DNA of 64,000 bases from Promethearchaeota archaeon. GTDB lineage: Archaea; Asgardarchaeota; Lokiarchaeia; Sigyniarchaeales; SOKP01. Where the stretch lies: positions 31,356-95,355 of the forward strand of contig JAEOTA010000055.1 in the NCBI GenBank assembly GCA_016840085.1, given 5' to 3'. Made by a program: the position numbers and the translations under genes. The notes below the pieces were generated by a model. That model did not search any database, was not told the origin of the DNA, and saw nothing but the letters and a program-made list of their open reading frames with translations. This document shows, piece by piece, positions 1 to 9,330 of the stretch (positions are counted from its first letter, which is position 1; the number at the start of each line of letters is the position of its first letter).

Positions 1-2
1 TA

Positions 3-1007
3 ACTTTTAAATTATCTAATCCAGAATACAAACTTAAGGCATTTATTGCTCAAAATGGTTTAGAAATTTGTGGATTCGTTATATGTCAGATCGATCCATA
101 TTATACAAGTTATAGTAGAAAATGTGGTATATTTGGTTGGCTTCATGCAAAAAATCTTAATATATGCAAAGAACTGATGAGAGAATGCGAATTATTCATA
201 AAGAAGCATAAAGTTAGAAAATTGAGGGGAAATATTAATTTTCCAAAGAATCTTGGTGGGATTGGTATTCAAACTAGTGGATTTAACCAACAAATTCTTT
301 ATGGTGTAGCATTTAATAGCCCCCAATCTAAAGTTATAGACTATCTAGAAGAGTTAGGATATATCAGAGAATCTCAATATACATGTGTATATGTTGCACA
401 AAAGACATGGGAAAAAGGTAAACGAATTGACAAAGATATAGTATTTAAATATGTTAACTTAAAGAAGTTATATGATTTAGTAGATGAAATAAGAGCATTG
501 GCAAATAACTCATTTCATGAAATATTACCTGATGCATCAGGAAGAAATCGAATCTATGAATTTTTTGAAGCGTTTAAACAAATCCCTAAATCTTGGTATA
601 GAATTCAATATGACTTCAATCCAAAAAGCTATTCAGATATCCCACACTTTATTGAAGCATGGGAATCATGCGATCTTAAAAAAATTGAACCTTTAGCTCC
701 GATGGCTTTTGATAGAAAAACAGGGGAATTAGTAGGTATTTTGCTTGGACTTCCAGATTTATATGAATCATGGATTGGAGATCCTATTACTCGTGTGAAT
801 GTAGACACAGCAATGGTTAAAAAAGGTTATTTTGGAAAGGGGATTTTTTCAGCATTGAATAATCTTGGTCAATTAACTGCGAATTTATTTGGAGTAAATT
901 ATTTTGAAGGTACTGCAATTTGGTCTAATAACTCTAGAGCAATTGATACTATCTTTCCTCATTGTACTCCAATTCGTAAGCATTATGTAATGCAAAAAAG
1001 AATTTAA
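3..1007 (+). CDS. GNAT-type N-acetyltransferase, 5' truncated by window edge
   Basis: The open frame runs into the window from its left edge (codons start at base 3), so the internal ATG at 177 is not the true start. The N-terminal half has an IFGWLH-like segment, then KLRGNINF and a GFN segment. This pattern is seen in tandem-GNAT proteins of the YghO type, where one acetyltransferase-like fold is followed by a second. In the C-terminal half, DTAMVKKGYFGKGIFSALNN looks like the acetyl-CoA pyrophosphate-binding motif A (roughly R/Q-x-x-G-x-G/A) of the GNAT fold. Substrate is not predictable. The gene ends 54 bases before the next frame on the same strand. Family call is by pattern; function beyond acyltransferase is open. 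Confidence 0.6.
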   Translation, partial: TFKLSNPEYKLKAFIAQNGLEICGFVICQIDPYYTSYSRKCGIFGWLHAKNLNICKELMRECELFIKKHKVRKLRGNINFPKNLGGIGIQTSGFNQQILYGVAFNSPQSKVIDYLEELGYIRESQYTCVYVAQKTWEKGKRIDKDIVFKYVNLKKLYDLVDEIRALANNSFHEILPDASGRNRIYEFFEAFKQIPKSWYRIQYDFNPKSYSDIPHFIEAWESCDLKKIEPLAPMAFDRKTGELVGILLGLPDLYESWIGDPITRVNVDTAMVKKGYFGKGIFSALNNLGQLTANLFGVNYFEGTAIWSNNSRAIDTIFPHCTPIRKHYVMQKRI

Positions 1008-1127
1008 ATAAATTAAATATCAATTATCCCATTAGTTTTCCATTCACTTTATTTTACATTTTTGCAAAATAGTTTAATAATAGTGCTGTTTATATTATTC
1101 TTGACAAAAATTTTTATCATGATATTT

Positions 1128-1355
1128 ATGAAAAACATTAATACAGAATACTATTGTCCAAGGTGTCAATCGAGAGATGTCATTGATTATGGGGATTATA
1201 TTCACTGTCTCAATTGTGAATTAGATTTTAATAAAGAATTAATAGGACAGATTGATGATGAAGATATATTATCGCGTCAAGAATTAGGAGGCTTTACTAA
1301 AGCATTTGAGGATGATTTTGAGCGTCCTAAAAAACGTAAGAAGCCTTTGGAATAG
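1128..1355 (+). CDS. Small zinc-ribbon protein
   Basis: A 75-residue frame from ATG 1128 holds a CPRC...CLNC pair (Cys 10, 13, 27, 30), a classic treble-clef/zinc-ribbon spacing, followed by an acidic then Lys/Arg-rich tail ending in PKKRKKPLE. The frame can be extended to ATG 1119 or to TTG 1062; the longest form would add about 22 hydrophobic residues that could be a membrane anchor. I cannot see a convincing ribosome-binding site for any of them, so the start is uncertain. The protein probably binds zinc and could contact nucleic acid or protein. No specific family is recognised. Confidence 0.55.
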   Translation: MKNINTEYYCPRCQSRDVIDYGDYIHCLNCELDFNKELIGQIDDEDILSRQELGGFTKAFEDDFERPKKRKKPLE

Positions 1356-1404
1356 TAAAATAAAATTAGATTTGAATCAACTTAACTTATTTAAAGACAA
1401 TCTA

Positions 1405-2034
1405 TCAAAGTTCAATTTCCTCTCCTATAGAAAGAAACTTAGAAATGATGGTATTTTTTCTCAAAAGTTCTATTAATTTTCGAGCTTCTTCTTCTTTCTC
1501 ATAGTTAAAATGATATGGAATAACTAATTTTGGTGAAATTAGCTTTAGAAATTCTAAATAATCCTCAAAATTGCTCTCAAAACAAGCAATAAAGCATAGA
1601 TCGATGCTGTTTTTAAGTGTTTTTATGTCACTTGAAAAATTTGCTGAATCTGCAGTATGTAGGATTTTGTAATCGTCGATAACGATTAAATAAGCTACAC
1701 ATCCCGGTGCTTTCCAACAATCATTTTCAAATACTTCTACATATCCATTAGTAAGATCAATTTTTGAAGTTGGTTCAATAAGAATAAAATCGATGTTTAG
1801 TTCTTCAAATACACAAAGAGGGCCATATATCTCAAGTTCTTTCCCTTCTATTGAGAAATTATTTTGGATCTCCTGTAATTTTTCTTGATTAACATGGTCT
1901 GAGTGATGATGAGTTAAAAAGATTTTTTCGATTCCTGTAGTTGGCTCTCTCAAGAAAGTTGGATCAATAATAATATGATCTTGTTTACCAATGAGTTCTA
2001 CACATGCGTTTCCTAAAAAGCGAATATTAACCAT
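1405..2034 (-). CDS. MBL-fold metal-dependent hydrolase (UlaG-like)
   Basis: The 209-residue protein carries THHHSDH at residues 41-47, the HxHxDH metal signature of the metallo-beta-lactamase fold. The opening MVNIRFLGNACVELIG followed by IIIDPTF is typical of the UlaG/YcbL-like branch, and later HTADSANF and VIPYHF segments fit the remaining metal-ligand positions. The enzyme should be a cytoplasmic two-metal hydrolase; the substrate is unknown. It lies 30 bases downstream of the Old Yellow Enzyme gene on the same strand and probably shares its transcript. Confidence 0.8.
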   Translation of the reverse strand: MVNIRFLGNACVELIGKQDHIIIDPTFLREPTTGIEKIFLTHHHSDHVNQEKLQEIQNNFSIEGKELEIYGPLCVFEELNIDFILIEPTSKIDLTNGYVEVFENDCWKAPGCVAYLIVIDDYKILHTADSANFSSDIKTLKNSIDLCFIACFESNFEDYLEFLKLISPKLVIPYHFNYEKEEEARKLIELLRKNTIISKFLSIGEEIEL

Positions 2035-2064
2035 ATATTATATCACTATAAATTTGGATTTCTA

Positions 2065-3285
2065 TCATTCTTGAAAATAAGTTGTGGATTTTTTTTCTTC
2101 TGGAAATTTTTTTGTATAACATCTAAGTGGATAATCATTTGGTATTGCCGCAAGACAACGATTGCAAGAGATACAAGCGGCAGCCTCTTGCTTTCCTTCT
2201 TTAATATTTTTTACAAGAAATGGTTCCCTTATAAATGGACGTGACATAGATATGAAATTAGCATATTTATTTTTTATTATCTCTTCCATAGCGGCTTTAT
2301 TTCTCAAACCACCAACCAGGATTAAGGGAACATCTCCCATAACTGGTTTAATCATTTTTGCTGCTTCGAGATTATATGCTTCCTCAAAATCATATTTTCC
2401 GACCATATCTTGATATATTTGTTCTGTCATTGTTTTCAGATAATCTGGAACAAATTGTACAATTTCTTTTACGGGAACCTTCCCCCGGCACATGTTAAAT
2501 ACAGCATACGTTGATGAACCACAGCTTATTTCTATAGCATCAATTCCTAGTTTTACTAACCACTCAGAATATTTTGTTGCTAATGGTGGAGTTATACCTT
2601 CTGTAGGAGTATAATCATTGGCATTTAATTTTATCAAAAGTGGTATGTCTGCTGGTAAAATTTTTTTAGTTTTAGTTATAATTTCCTTCAAGTATCGAAA
2701 TCTTTTTTCGTCAGAACCACCCCAATCATCTTGTCTGCAATTGTAGAAAGGAGATAGAAATTGATTGATTAAATAACCATGAGCAGCATGTAATTGGACT
2801 GCATCTGCACCAGTTTCAACTGCACGTCTTGCAGCTTTGATAAAAGCTTCTATAGATTCTTGAATATCTTCCTCAGTCATTTCTCTTGAATAATCTATTG
2901 AAATAGGGTTTATTATATCTCCAGAGGGCCCCATAGGAGTTGTTCCTATTAATCTATTAAAAGTTTGCAAACCAGCGTGTACTATCTGAAATGCAACTTT
3001 CCCATCTTCTTCATGTATAATATCAACAATCTTTTTCAGGCCAGGAATTAAGTCATCATTATATATTCCTGTTTGATGTTTAAATGCTTGGCCTAAAGGA
3101 TGAATATACATGTATCCGGGAATGATTAATCCAACTTCCCCTTTCGCAAGAGTTCTGTGCAGTTTTACCAACTCATTAGTAACTTCACCATTATCTTTTG
3201 CCATATTTTCTATTGTTGCTGATCGTACAAATCGGTTTTTTACTTCCATTTTACCAATTTTCAGAGGTTCAAACAAAATTGACAT
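2065..3285 (-). CDS. Old Yellow Enzyme-family NADH:flavin oxidoreductase
   Basis: The 406-residue protein starts MSILFEPLKIGKMEVKNRFV, the usual beginning of the FMN-binding TIM barrel of OYE / 2,4-dienoyl-CoA reductase proteins. LHAAHGYLINQFLSP near residues 166-180 contains the substrate-binding His pair. Near the C terminus CISCNRC...C supplies the four cysteines of the 4Fe-4S cluster found in dienoyl-CoA reductase-type members. The second half (FAD/NAD(P) domains) of full-length DCR is absent, so electrons would need a partner or come directly from NAD(P)H. It is the first gene of a likely two-gene unit with the MBL hydrolase and is divergent from the thioesterase at 3391. Substrate is probably an enoyl/enone compound (inference). 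Confidence 0.85.
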   Translation of the reverse strand: MSILFEPLKIGKMEVKNRFVRSATIENMAKDNGEVTNELVKLHRTLAKGEVGLIIPGYMYIHPLGQAFKHQTGIYNDDLIPGLKKIVDIIHEEDGKVAFQIVHAGLQTFNRLIGTTPMGPSGDIINPISIDYSREMTEEDIQESIEAFIKAARRAVETGADAVQLHAAHGYLINQFLSPFYNCRQDDWGGSDEKRFRYLKEIITKTKKILPADIPLLIKLNANDYTPTEGITPPLATKYSEWLVKLGIDAIEISCGSSTYAVFNMCRGKVPVKEIVQFVPDYLKTMTEQIYQDMVGKYDFEEAYNLEAAKMIKPVMGDVPLILVGGLRNKAAMEEIIKNKYANFISMSRPFIREPFLVKNIKEGKQEAAACISCNRCLAAIPNDYPLRCYTKKFPEEKKSTTYFQE

Positions 3286-3390
3286 ATAAATTCGCCCAAT
3301 CTAATTTTATTTTAAGTAATTAATCTCTGACATTATTTATATCTTGCAGAATTCAATAAACATTAAATTTAATTGATTTTTGTATAGATT

Positions 3391-3798
3391 ATGTCTGAAC
3401 CTAATCCACTTAAATCGAAAGGATTTCACCCATTTGGTGATTTAATTGGGTTTGAATTTACTGAATTGAAAAAAGGATATTCTCAATGCGTTTTAAAGAT
3501 AGATAAGAACCACTTTAATCCACATAAAACTGTTCATGGAGGTGTTATGTATTCAATGGCAGATACTGGTATGGGAGGTGCCTTATATTCTTTATTAGAA
3601 AAAGATGAACTGTGTGCAACAGTAGAACTTAAAATTACCTATTTTAAACCTGTTAGAGAAGGAACTATTATTTGTAATACAAAAGTAATTCATAGGGGGA
3701 AATCATTTGGTGTTCTAGAATCGGAAATTATAAATGGTGAAATACTGGTTTCTAAAGCATATGGAACCTTTTCAATTTTTAAGGTTAAAAAAGAGTAA
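3391..3798 (+). CDS. PaaI-family hotdog thioesterase
   Basis: The protein has 135 residues, the usual length of a single hotdog fold. It contains HKTVHGGVMYSMADTGMGGA near residues 46-65, matching the HGG-x(5-6)-D/A-x(3)-G signature of PaaI/YdiI thioesterases in which Asp or Glu on the hotdog helix activates water. It should hydrolyse acyl-CoA esters in the cytoplasm. It is divergent from an OYE-type reductase with about 105 bases between the starts, and an acyl-CoA synthetase lies 3 kb away, consistent with an acyl-CoA turnover neighbourhood. The acyl chain is not predictable. Confidence 0.85.
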   Translation: MSEPNPLKSKGFHPFGDLIGFEFTELKKGYSQCVLKIDKNHFNPHKTVHGGVMYSMADTGMGGALYSLLEKDELCATVELKITYFKPVREGTIICNTKVIHRGKSFGVLESEIINGEILVSKAYGTFSIFKVKKE

Positions 3799-3884
3799 TT
3801 ACTAATTTTAAACTCCTTTATACTTTATATTTTAAAAATAAATCTTATTCTTAGTAATTAAACAACAAAAAATATGATAAAAAA

Positions 3885-4235
3885 ATGAAAGGAAAGGCTT
3901 ATCGAGTAATTGAAGATTATGATTCTGATTACACCGAACCGCTTGTAATTACTAAAGGTGAAATTTTAACAATTGGAGAAAAAGAAAGTGAATGGTCAGG
4001 TTGGATTTGGTGTACTAATAAATTTGGTAAACGCCGTTGGGTACCTGAAAATTATCTTGAAATTCATGGTAATACATGTAAAGCAAGACAAGATTATGAA
4101 GCAACAGAACTCTCCGTTAAGATTGGTGAGAGACTGATCGCTGAAAAAGAAGAAGCTGATTGGATTTGGGCAACTAATGAAAGAGGAAAAAGTGGTTGGG
4201 TACCTTTAAGAAATATAAAAATTCTTAAAAAATAA
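3885..4235 (+). CDS. Tandem SH3-like domain protein
   Basis: This 116-residue protein is made of two consecutive SH3-like repeats. The first (about residues 3-60) has AYRVIEDYDSDY, KGEILTIGEK, WIWCTN and RRWVPENYLEI; the second (about 65-114) has CKARQDYEATEL, IGERLIAEKEE, WIWATN and SGWVPLRNIKI. The ALYDY-like opening, W-W pair and G-WVP-NY ending are hallmarks of eukaryote-like (variant) SH3 domains. There is no signal peptide or membrane segment, so it should act in the cytoplasm, probably as a peptide-binding or adaptor module. Similar stand-alone tandem SH3 proteins occur in bacteria, so it is not by itself evidence of a eukaryote-specific trait. Target unknown. Confidence 0.8.
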   Translation: MKGKAYRVIEDYDSDYTEPLVITKGEILTIGEKESEWSGWIWCTNKFGKRRWVPENYLEIHGNTCKARQDYEATELSVKIGERLIAEKEEADWIWATNERGKSGWVPLRNIKILKK

Positions 4236-4254
4236 TCTTAGTAAGATAAAAAAA

Positions 4255-5316
4255 TTAATTTAGCAAGTTTTGAACGAATTTTTTAATTTTTTCTATTGCT
4301 TCCTTAGATTCAGGCAATTCAGGAGTATTTTGAAACACATGTAATGTGTCATCCCACGTTTGCATAGTAATATCAACCCCGGCTTCTTTTGCGCGTTTAA
4401 AAAATCTTCTAGAGTCATCAAAAAGCATTTCACTAGTACTTGCTTGAATCAATATAGGAGGTAATCCTTTTAAATTCGCATAGAGAGGAGAAACAGAAGG
4501 ATCAAGAGGATTCTTCCCTGCTAAATGTGAATGAATCCACCATATATATCCTAAATCACCGAGAATAACATCAGTATAACAATTTTTTATTACAGATTGA
4601 CCTTTTTGTGCCATATCTGTTGAAGGGGAAAGGCAAACTGCTCCAGCGGGTAGAGTTATTCCAGCATCTCTTAGTTTCAGGAGAGTCAAAAGGGTGTAAT
4701 ATCCCCCTGCAGAATCTCCAGAAATAATGATATGATTAGACTCAATTCCAGATGATAGGAGCCATTTGTAAGCTGAAACACAATCCTCCAAAGCTGCAGG
4801 GTGAGGGTCCTCAGGAACAAGACGATAATTTATACTTAATACCCTTATATTGGTAAATTTTGTCAATTCCAATGTAAATAACTTATGAGTATTAACAGAC
4901 CCCATGATATGGCCTCCCCCATGGATATATAAAATAGCTCGATCTTTACTTGACCCCGGATATGCGTGCTATTCAGCAGGCACACGATTTGCTTTAACTG
5001 GTTCTACAATTGCATCTTCTGGAATTGGAGTTAATTGTTGTTTATAGTCTGTACTATATTCATAATAAAACCGTAAATGTTTTGTTAATAATAACATCTC
5101 TTCCATCGATAACATACCTTTTACATCTTCTCCATTTAGCCAATGTCGGTTTAAATCACCAACCTTTTTCCAAAGAGGTCGATAATCTTCTATTTTATAA
5201 CCTGTTTCCTCAAAAAATGCGTTATTCGCTACGTTCTGTATTTGTTTACGTTGTTCAATTATTTTATGAATCTCAGTACGATGAATTTTTGATATATCTA
5301 CAATTGGTATGTGTCT
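4255..5316 (-). pseudogene. HSL-type alpha/beta hydrolase gene interrupted by an amber codon
   Basis: The intact downstream frame (from ATG 4905) has GDSAGG and a YRLVPEDPHPAAL segment typical of hormone-sensitive-lipase-family esterases, but it begins after the essential oxyanion motif. The same frame continues upstream: DRAILYIHGGGHIMGS spans 4938-4893, and before it VPAE is followed by an in-frame TAG at 4969-4971, then more homologous-looking sequence back to about 5316 where a TGA stops it. In this family the residue after PAE is commonly Trp, so TGG to TAG is the simplest lesion. No ATG, GTG or TTG is present in the N-terminal part, a second sign of decay. It sits directly downstream of the acyl-CoA synthetase gene. 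A sequencing error is possible. Confidence 0.7.
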
Positions 5317-5334
5317 TCACTTCTTTTTTATGTA

Positions 5335-6999
5335 CTATCTTTTAGAATACAAATCTTTATACTCTGTACGTATTAATTTTTTATTAAGTTTCCCTACACT
5401 GGTCCGAGGGATAGATTCTACAAATAAAATTTCATCAGGAAGTTGCCATTTAGCAAAAATGTTAGAAAGATATTCTAGAATTTCATCCTTACTCGTAGAT
5501 TCAAAGCCTGCACGCAATACTATTAAAGCAAGAGGTCTTTCATCCCATTTTGGGTGTGGAATTCCTACAACAGAAGCTTCTAGAATTGCTTGATGTGAAA
5601 CCAAAGTATTCTCCATATCGATCGAACTTATCCATTCACCTCCACTTTTAATAACATCTTTTATTCTATCTGTAATCTTTAAAAATCCCTCAGAATCAAG
5701 AGATCCCGCATCACCACTTTTATAATATCCATCTTCAGTAAAATTTCCTTTTGTCTCAGGAGCATTATAATAGTTTGTGGTAATCCAAGGTCCACGTAAA
5801 AGTATTTCTCCTGAAGATTGTCCATCATGAGGAAGCTCATTTCCGCTTTCATCGACTAATTTAATATCTAATCCTGACGTGATTAGACCTTGTTTTTTCT
5901 TTAGATTCCATAATTCTGCTTCTGATAATTCTTTTTTTAGCCAAGGTTTAAATAAATTAAGTGTGGTTATTGCCATTGCTTCTGTAGAGCCATAAGAATG
6001 AATGATTTCACCACCAGTTTCCTCCCAAAATCCACGCATCAACGCAATAGGTGGTTCTGAACCTCCACAAATGAATCGTGTCTTAGAAAGATCAGGTTTT
6101 TGAGGCATTTTTCTTATTATTTCGAGCATTGACATGTATACAGCAGGAACAGCGCCCGATACTGTAACATTTTCCTGAACCATAATATTAGTAAGTTCTT
6201 CAAGATCATCTAAAGTCCATCTTCCAGAAAAGATGAGTTTAGCACCGGCATAAGTGGCAGCTTGTGGTTTAGACCATCCAACCACATGAAACATCGGAAC
6301 CAATTGGAAGACTACATCATTCATATTCATTGAGAATTGAGCTGTAAACATCATTGCTTGTAGATATACATTACGGTGCGAATAATACACGCCTTTTGGT
6401 TTTCCAGTAGTACCAGTCGTATAATTGGCAGCATACGCAGAATTCTCATCCAAATTTGGCCAATTATACTCTGGTGAGGCTTCATGTAATAGATCTTCAT
6501 AACTATAAAGATGTCTGAGTGTTGTTTGTATTTCACTTAAATCTTTTTCAGTAATAATAATATATGCTCTTATGTTTTTACATAATGGCACAATAGATTC
6601 AGCTACGGTGATTAAATCTTCATCAACAATTATGAAGCTCGTACCTGAATGATTCACAACATACGCTAAATCTTTGGGTGCAAGCCTTAAATTTAATGAG
6701 ACCATTACAGCTCCTATTCCTGGAAGCCCATAATAAATTTCAAAGTGATGATGACTATTCCATGCCAAAACTCCCACTCTATCTCCTATCTTTACTCCAA
6801 TAGACTTTAAGCTATTTGCAAGACGTTTCATTCTTTCATAAGAATCTTTATATGTATACCGAAACAAAGTTCCATCAAGTTTTCTGCTAACAATCTCTTG
6901 TCTTGCAAAATTTCTTATTCCTTGTTTCATAAGGTTAATTACATTAAGTTGATAATTCTCTTTTGGGTCTTCAGCAGGAAACCCCTTTACTATTTTCAT
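5335..6999 (-). CDS. Acyl-CoA synthetase (AMP-forming)
   Basis: The 554-residue protein has the P-loop-like motif YTTGTTGKPKGVYYSHRN around residues 192-209, the HSYGSTEA acceptor/adenine motif, YYKSGDAG near residue 428 and ITDRIKDVIKSGGEWIS, then the C-terminal catalytic lysine region IPRTSVGKLNKK. Order and length match fatty-acid/aryl CoA ligases of the ANL superfamily, which activate a carboxylate as acyl-AMP and transfer it to CoA. The closest-looking group is the medium/long-chain FadD-like set, but chain length cannot be read by eye. A decayed esterase gene lies immediately downstream in the same direction, suggesting a former ester hydrolysis plus CoA-activation unit. Confidence 0.9.
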   Translation of the reverse strand: MKIVKGFPAEDPKENYQLNVINLMKQGIRNFARQEIVSRKLDGTLFRYTYKDSYERMKRLANSLKSIGVKIGDRVGVLAWNSHHHFEIYYGLPGIGAVMVSLNLRLAPKDLAYVVNHSGTSFIIVDEDLITVAESIVPLCKNIRAYIIITEKDLSEIQTTLRHLYSYEDLLHEASPEYNWPNLDENSAYAANYTTGTTGKPKGVYYSHRNVYLQAMMFTAQFSMNMNDVVFQLVPMFHVVGWSKPQAATYAGAKLIFSGRWTLDDLEELTNIMVQENVTVSGAVPAVYMSMLEIIRKMPQKPDLSKTRFICGGSEPPIALMRGFWEETGGEIIHSYGSTEAMAITTLNLFKPWLKKELSEAELWNLKKKQGLITSGLDIKLVDESGNELPHDGQSSGEILLRGPWITTNYYNAPETKGNFTEDGYYKSGDAGSLDSEGFLKITDRIKDVIKSGGEWISSIDMENTLVSHQAILEASVVGIPHPKWDERPLALIVLRAGFESTSKDEILEYLSNIFAKWQLPDEILFVESIPRTSVGKLNKKLIRTEYKDLYSKR

Positions 7000-7195
7000 G
7001 AGTAATTCACTTCAGATTTTAATAAATACTATCAATATTTGTAATTTAATTTATTTTATTAGTACACGATTTTTACGATAGTGAATTTTCTTCTATTTTT
7101 TTCAGCATATTCAATTTTTTTTTCTTACTTTACCAAATTAATAAATACTAATTTATCAATAATATGAGTATTTTTAACAAAATCATTATAATAAA

Positions 7196-8356
7196 ATGAG
7201 ACCTGAATCTAAGAGAAAAGTAATTCTAGCAATATTTGGTATTCTGTTTATTACTTTATTATTCAATTTCATTCTTTTAAACTTTAATGAGATTATCCAG
7301 GTAGGAAAATTCGATTCGAGTGATGATGAGAAATTGCAACAAATTTTAAACAAATGGGAAGCTAGTATTAGACGCCCTGTTGGAAATATTCCTAAATGTG
7401 TTTTTGTTGGAGATGCAAATAATGATGAGTATAATGATATTGCAACCGCAAATCTTCATGGTTATGATATTTCATTGTTAGTATGGAATGATACATCTAG
7501 TGATTGGGACCCACATTTTGAATTAGCTACTGGAATAGGTTCTTATGGTGTTTATATAGGAGATGCCAATAATGATGGTAAAAATGATCTTGTATCCGCA
7601 AATTGGGCGAGCGATCATGTTTCAGTATTAGTATGGAATGATACATTAAATGGTTGGGAAGAAATGATAAATATTGAAGTTGGATTATGTCCACATTTTA
7701 TCCAAGTAAAAGATGCTAATAATGATGGTTTTAATGACATTATAACCGCAAATGATCATATTAATAGAGCAACTATTTTACTTTGGAATCAAACTTTAAA
7801 AGACTGGGACTCGCCAATAACAAGAAGTGTAGGGGATAATCCATGGAATGTAGTGGTTGAAGATGTTAATAATGACGGATATAATGATATTATCACAGCA
7901 AATACTATGGGTGATAGCGTTTCACTAATATTGTGGAACTCAAGTAAAGGAGATTGGGACTGTTCAATTGAGAAACAAGCTGGAAATATTCCTCATTGGG
8001 TTTGTGTGGGAGATGCAAATAATGATGGACACAATGATATTATCATATCAAGTCATGATTCTTTTGCTATTTCTTTATTTTTATGGAATGATGAAATCAA
8101 TGACTGGGATTCTCAAATCTCTATGGATATAGAGGGTAATCCTGAAACTATCTTTATCGGTGATGCGAATAATGATGGATATAATGATATTATAACTGAC
8201 AGTAGCTATAATAATATATTAATTATTTTATGGCGTGGCAAAACCAATAATGAATTTATAATTCCGGGGTATGAACTGATTATTATATTTTGCCTTATTT
8301 TTGTTGTTTCAAAATTCTTATTTAAAGAAATTAGTAAGAAAATTAAGTTTTTTTGA
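7196..8356 (+). CDS. Membrane-anchored FG-GAP/VCBS repeat surface protein
   Basis: A hydrophobic N-terminal segment (about residues 9-29) acts as signal or anchor. It is followed by six repeats of about 48 residues, each with a DANNDxxNDI calcium-binding-like motif and a VSLLLWN-type strand. These are FG-GAP/VCBS-type blades that together would form a beta-propeller outside the cell. A second hydrophobic segment near residues 355-373 and a basic tail (KEISKKIKFF) close the protein, so both ends may be held in the membrane. The repeats are also visible in the DNA as recurring GATGCNAATAATGATGG blocks. Role is probably adhesion or surface structure; no ligand is predictable. Confidence 0.8.
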   Translation: MRPESKRKVILAIFGILFITLLFNFILLNFNEIIQVGKFDSSDDEKLQQILNKWEASIRRPVGNIPKCVFVGDANNDEYNDIATANLHGYDISLLVWNDTSSDWDPHFELATGIGSYGVYIGDANNDGKNDLVSANWASDHVSVLVWNDTLNGWEEMINIEVGLCPHFIQVKDANNDGFNDIITANDHINRATILLWNQTLKDWDSPITRSVGDNPWNVVVEDVNNDGYNDIITANTMGDSVSLILWNSSKGDWDCSIEKQAGNIPHWVCVGDANNDGHNDIIISSHDSFAISLFLWNDEINDWDSQISMDIEGNPETIFIGDANNDGYNDIITDSSYNNILIILWRGKTNNEFIIPGYELIIIFCLIFVVSKFLFKEISKKIKFF

Positions 8357-8359
8357 AAT

Positions 8360-9193
8360 TTAGTAAATCTTTGGTTGTTCAGAAGGATTTCCTAACATTT
8401 CCATCATTTGTTCTTGAATATTATCAAAATGTCCTGGTAGTACTTTTTGAATATAAAAAGCTTCAGCCGCTTTTAAGCCAACTTTTCTTCCCATAGTTGT
8501 TGCTATAGAACGGAAAAGTCTTATAGCATATTTAGAAAGTTTCTTTATATCTTCTGGACTTACATCATACGGTGAAATATCTGGGGAGAAAAATTGTGCT
8601 ATTAGTTCTAAAGTTCCTTCAAATTTCAAGGCAGCTTGAATCTTTTTATCGAAAGTAGAAGAGATATCAACAAAGCAATTTGGTTGATGACCAAGTATCC
8701 CCATAAACCATATATCAGAACAATGAAATGGCTCTATACCCTCCTTAATCTGTTCGGTGTATAATAATGGAAACATCGCAAAAGTTCCTGCTTCTGCTGC
8801 CATTCGTCCTACAATTAAATGATCAGGATGTACCTCATAGGATGCCCATGGATCAAGAGTTACGACTCTATCTGCTTTGAATTTTCTAACATAATAGACA
8901 AGCCTTTCACGTAATTCTAAACCATTCATTAATCCTCCATCTGGAAAATCTAGAATTATAGTTTCTTTTACTCCTAGAATTTCATTAGCAGCCTTAAGTT
9001 CTTTTTCACGTAATGCTGCAACTTGTTCTTTTGTGATTTCAGATCTTAAAGAACCTACTTCTCCTCTTGTGCAACAAAGGGTGATTATATTATGACCTTG
9101 TTCAGCCCATTTAGCTATTGTTCCTGCACTATAATAGGTTAAATCATCAGGGTGGGCAAAAATTGCTAAAATATTCAACAATTTCGATTCCAT
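8360..9193 (-). CDS. PIG-L (LmbE-like) family deacetylase
   Basis: AHPDD at residues 13-17 is the zinc/catalytic motif of the PIG-L/LmbE family, and VHPDHL around residue 123 provides the later metal-ligand histidine. Members remove acetyl groups from N-acetylglucosamine-containing substrates such as GlcNAc-PI, mycothiol or bacillithiol precursors and other small glycosides. Length (277 residues) is normal and there is no signal peptide. It is convergent with the FG-GAP gene, with three bases between the stops. In this organism it could serve glycolipid or thiol cofactor synthesis; the sequence does not decide. Confidence 0.85.
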   Translation of the reverse strand: MESKLLNILAIFAHPDDLTYYSAGTIAKWAEQGHNIITLCCTRGEVGSLRSEITKEQVAALREKELKAANEILGVKETIILDFPDGGLMNGLELRERLVYYVRKFKADRVVTLDPWASYEVHPDHLIVGRMAAEAGTFAMFPLLYTEQIKEGIEPFHCSDIWFMGILGHQPNCFVDISSTFDKKIQAALKFEGTLELIAQFFSPDISPYDVSPEDIKKLSKYAIRLFRSIATTMGRKVGLKAAEAFYIQKVLPGHFDNIQEQMMEMLGNPSEQPKIY

Positions 9194-9330
9194 TTAAATC
9201 ACTCTTATTTGTAATTTATTGATTGATCTTAAAAATTATTCCAAGTATATTTATTATCGTAAAATTAAAATAATGTTTTAATAATATCATACTATTTAAG
9301 GTTTAATTGGATAATTAGGAATTATTTGCT

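Noticed and set aside
4969..4971. Amber codon decoded as pyrrolysine
   Set aside because: TAG ends many genes here, and the expected residue is Trp; a nonsense mutation or sequence error is simpler.
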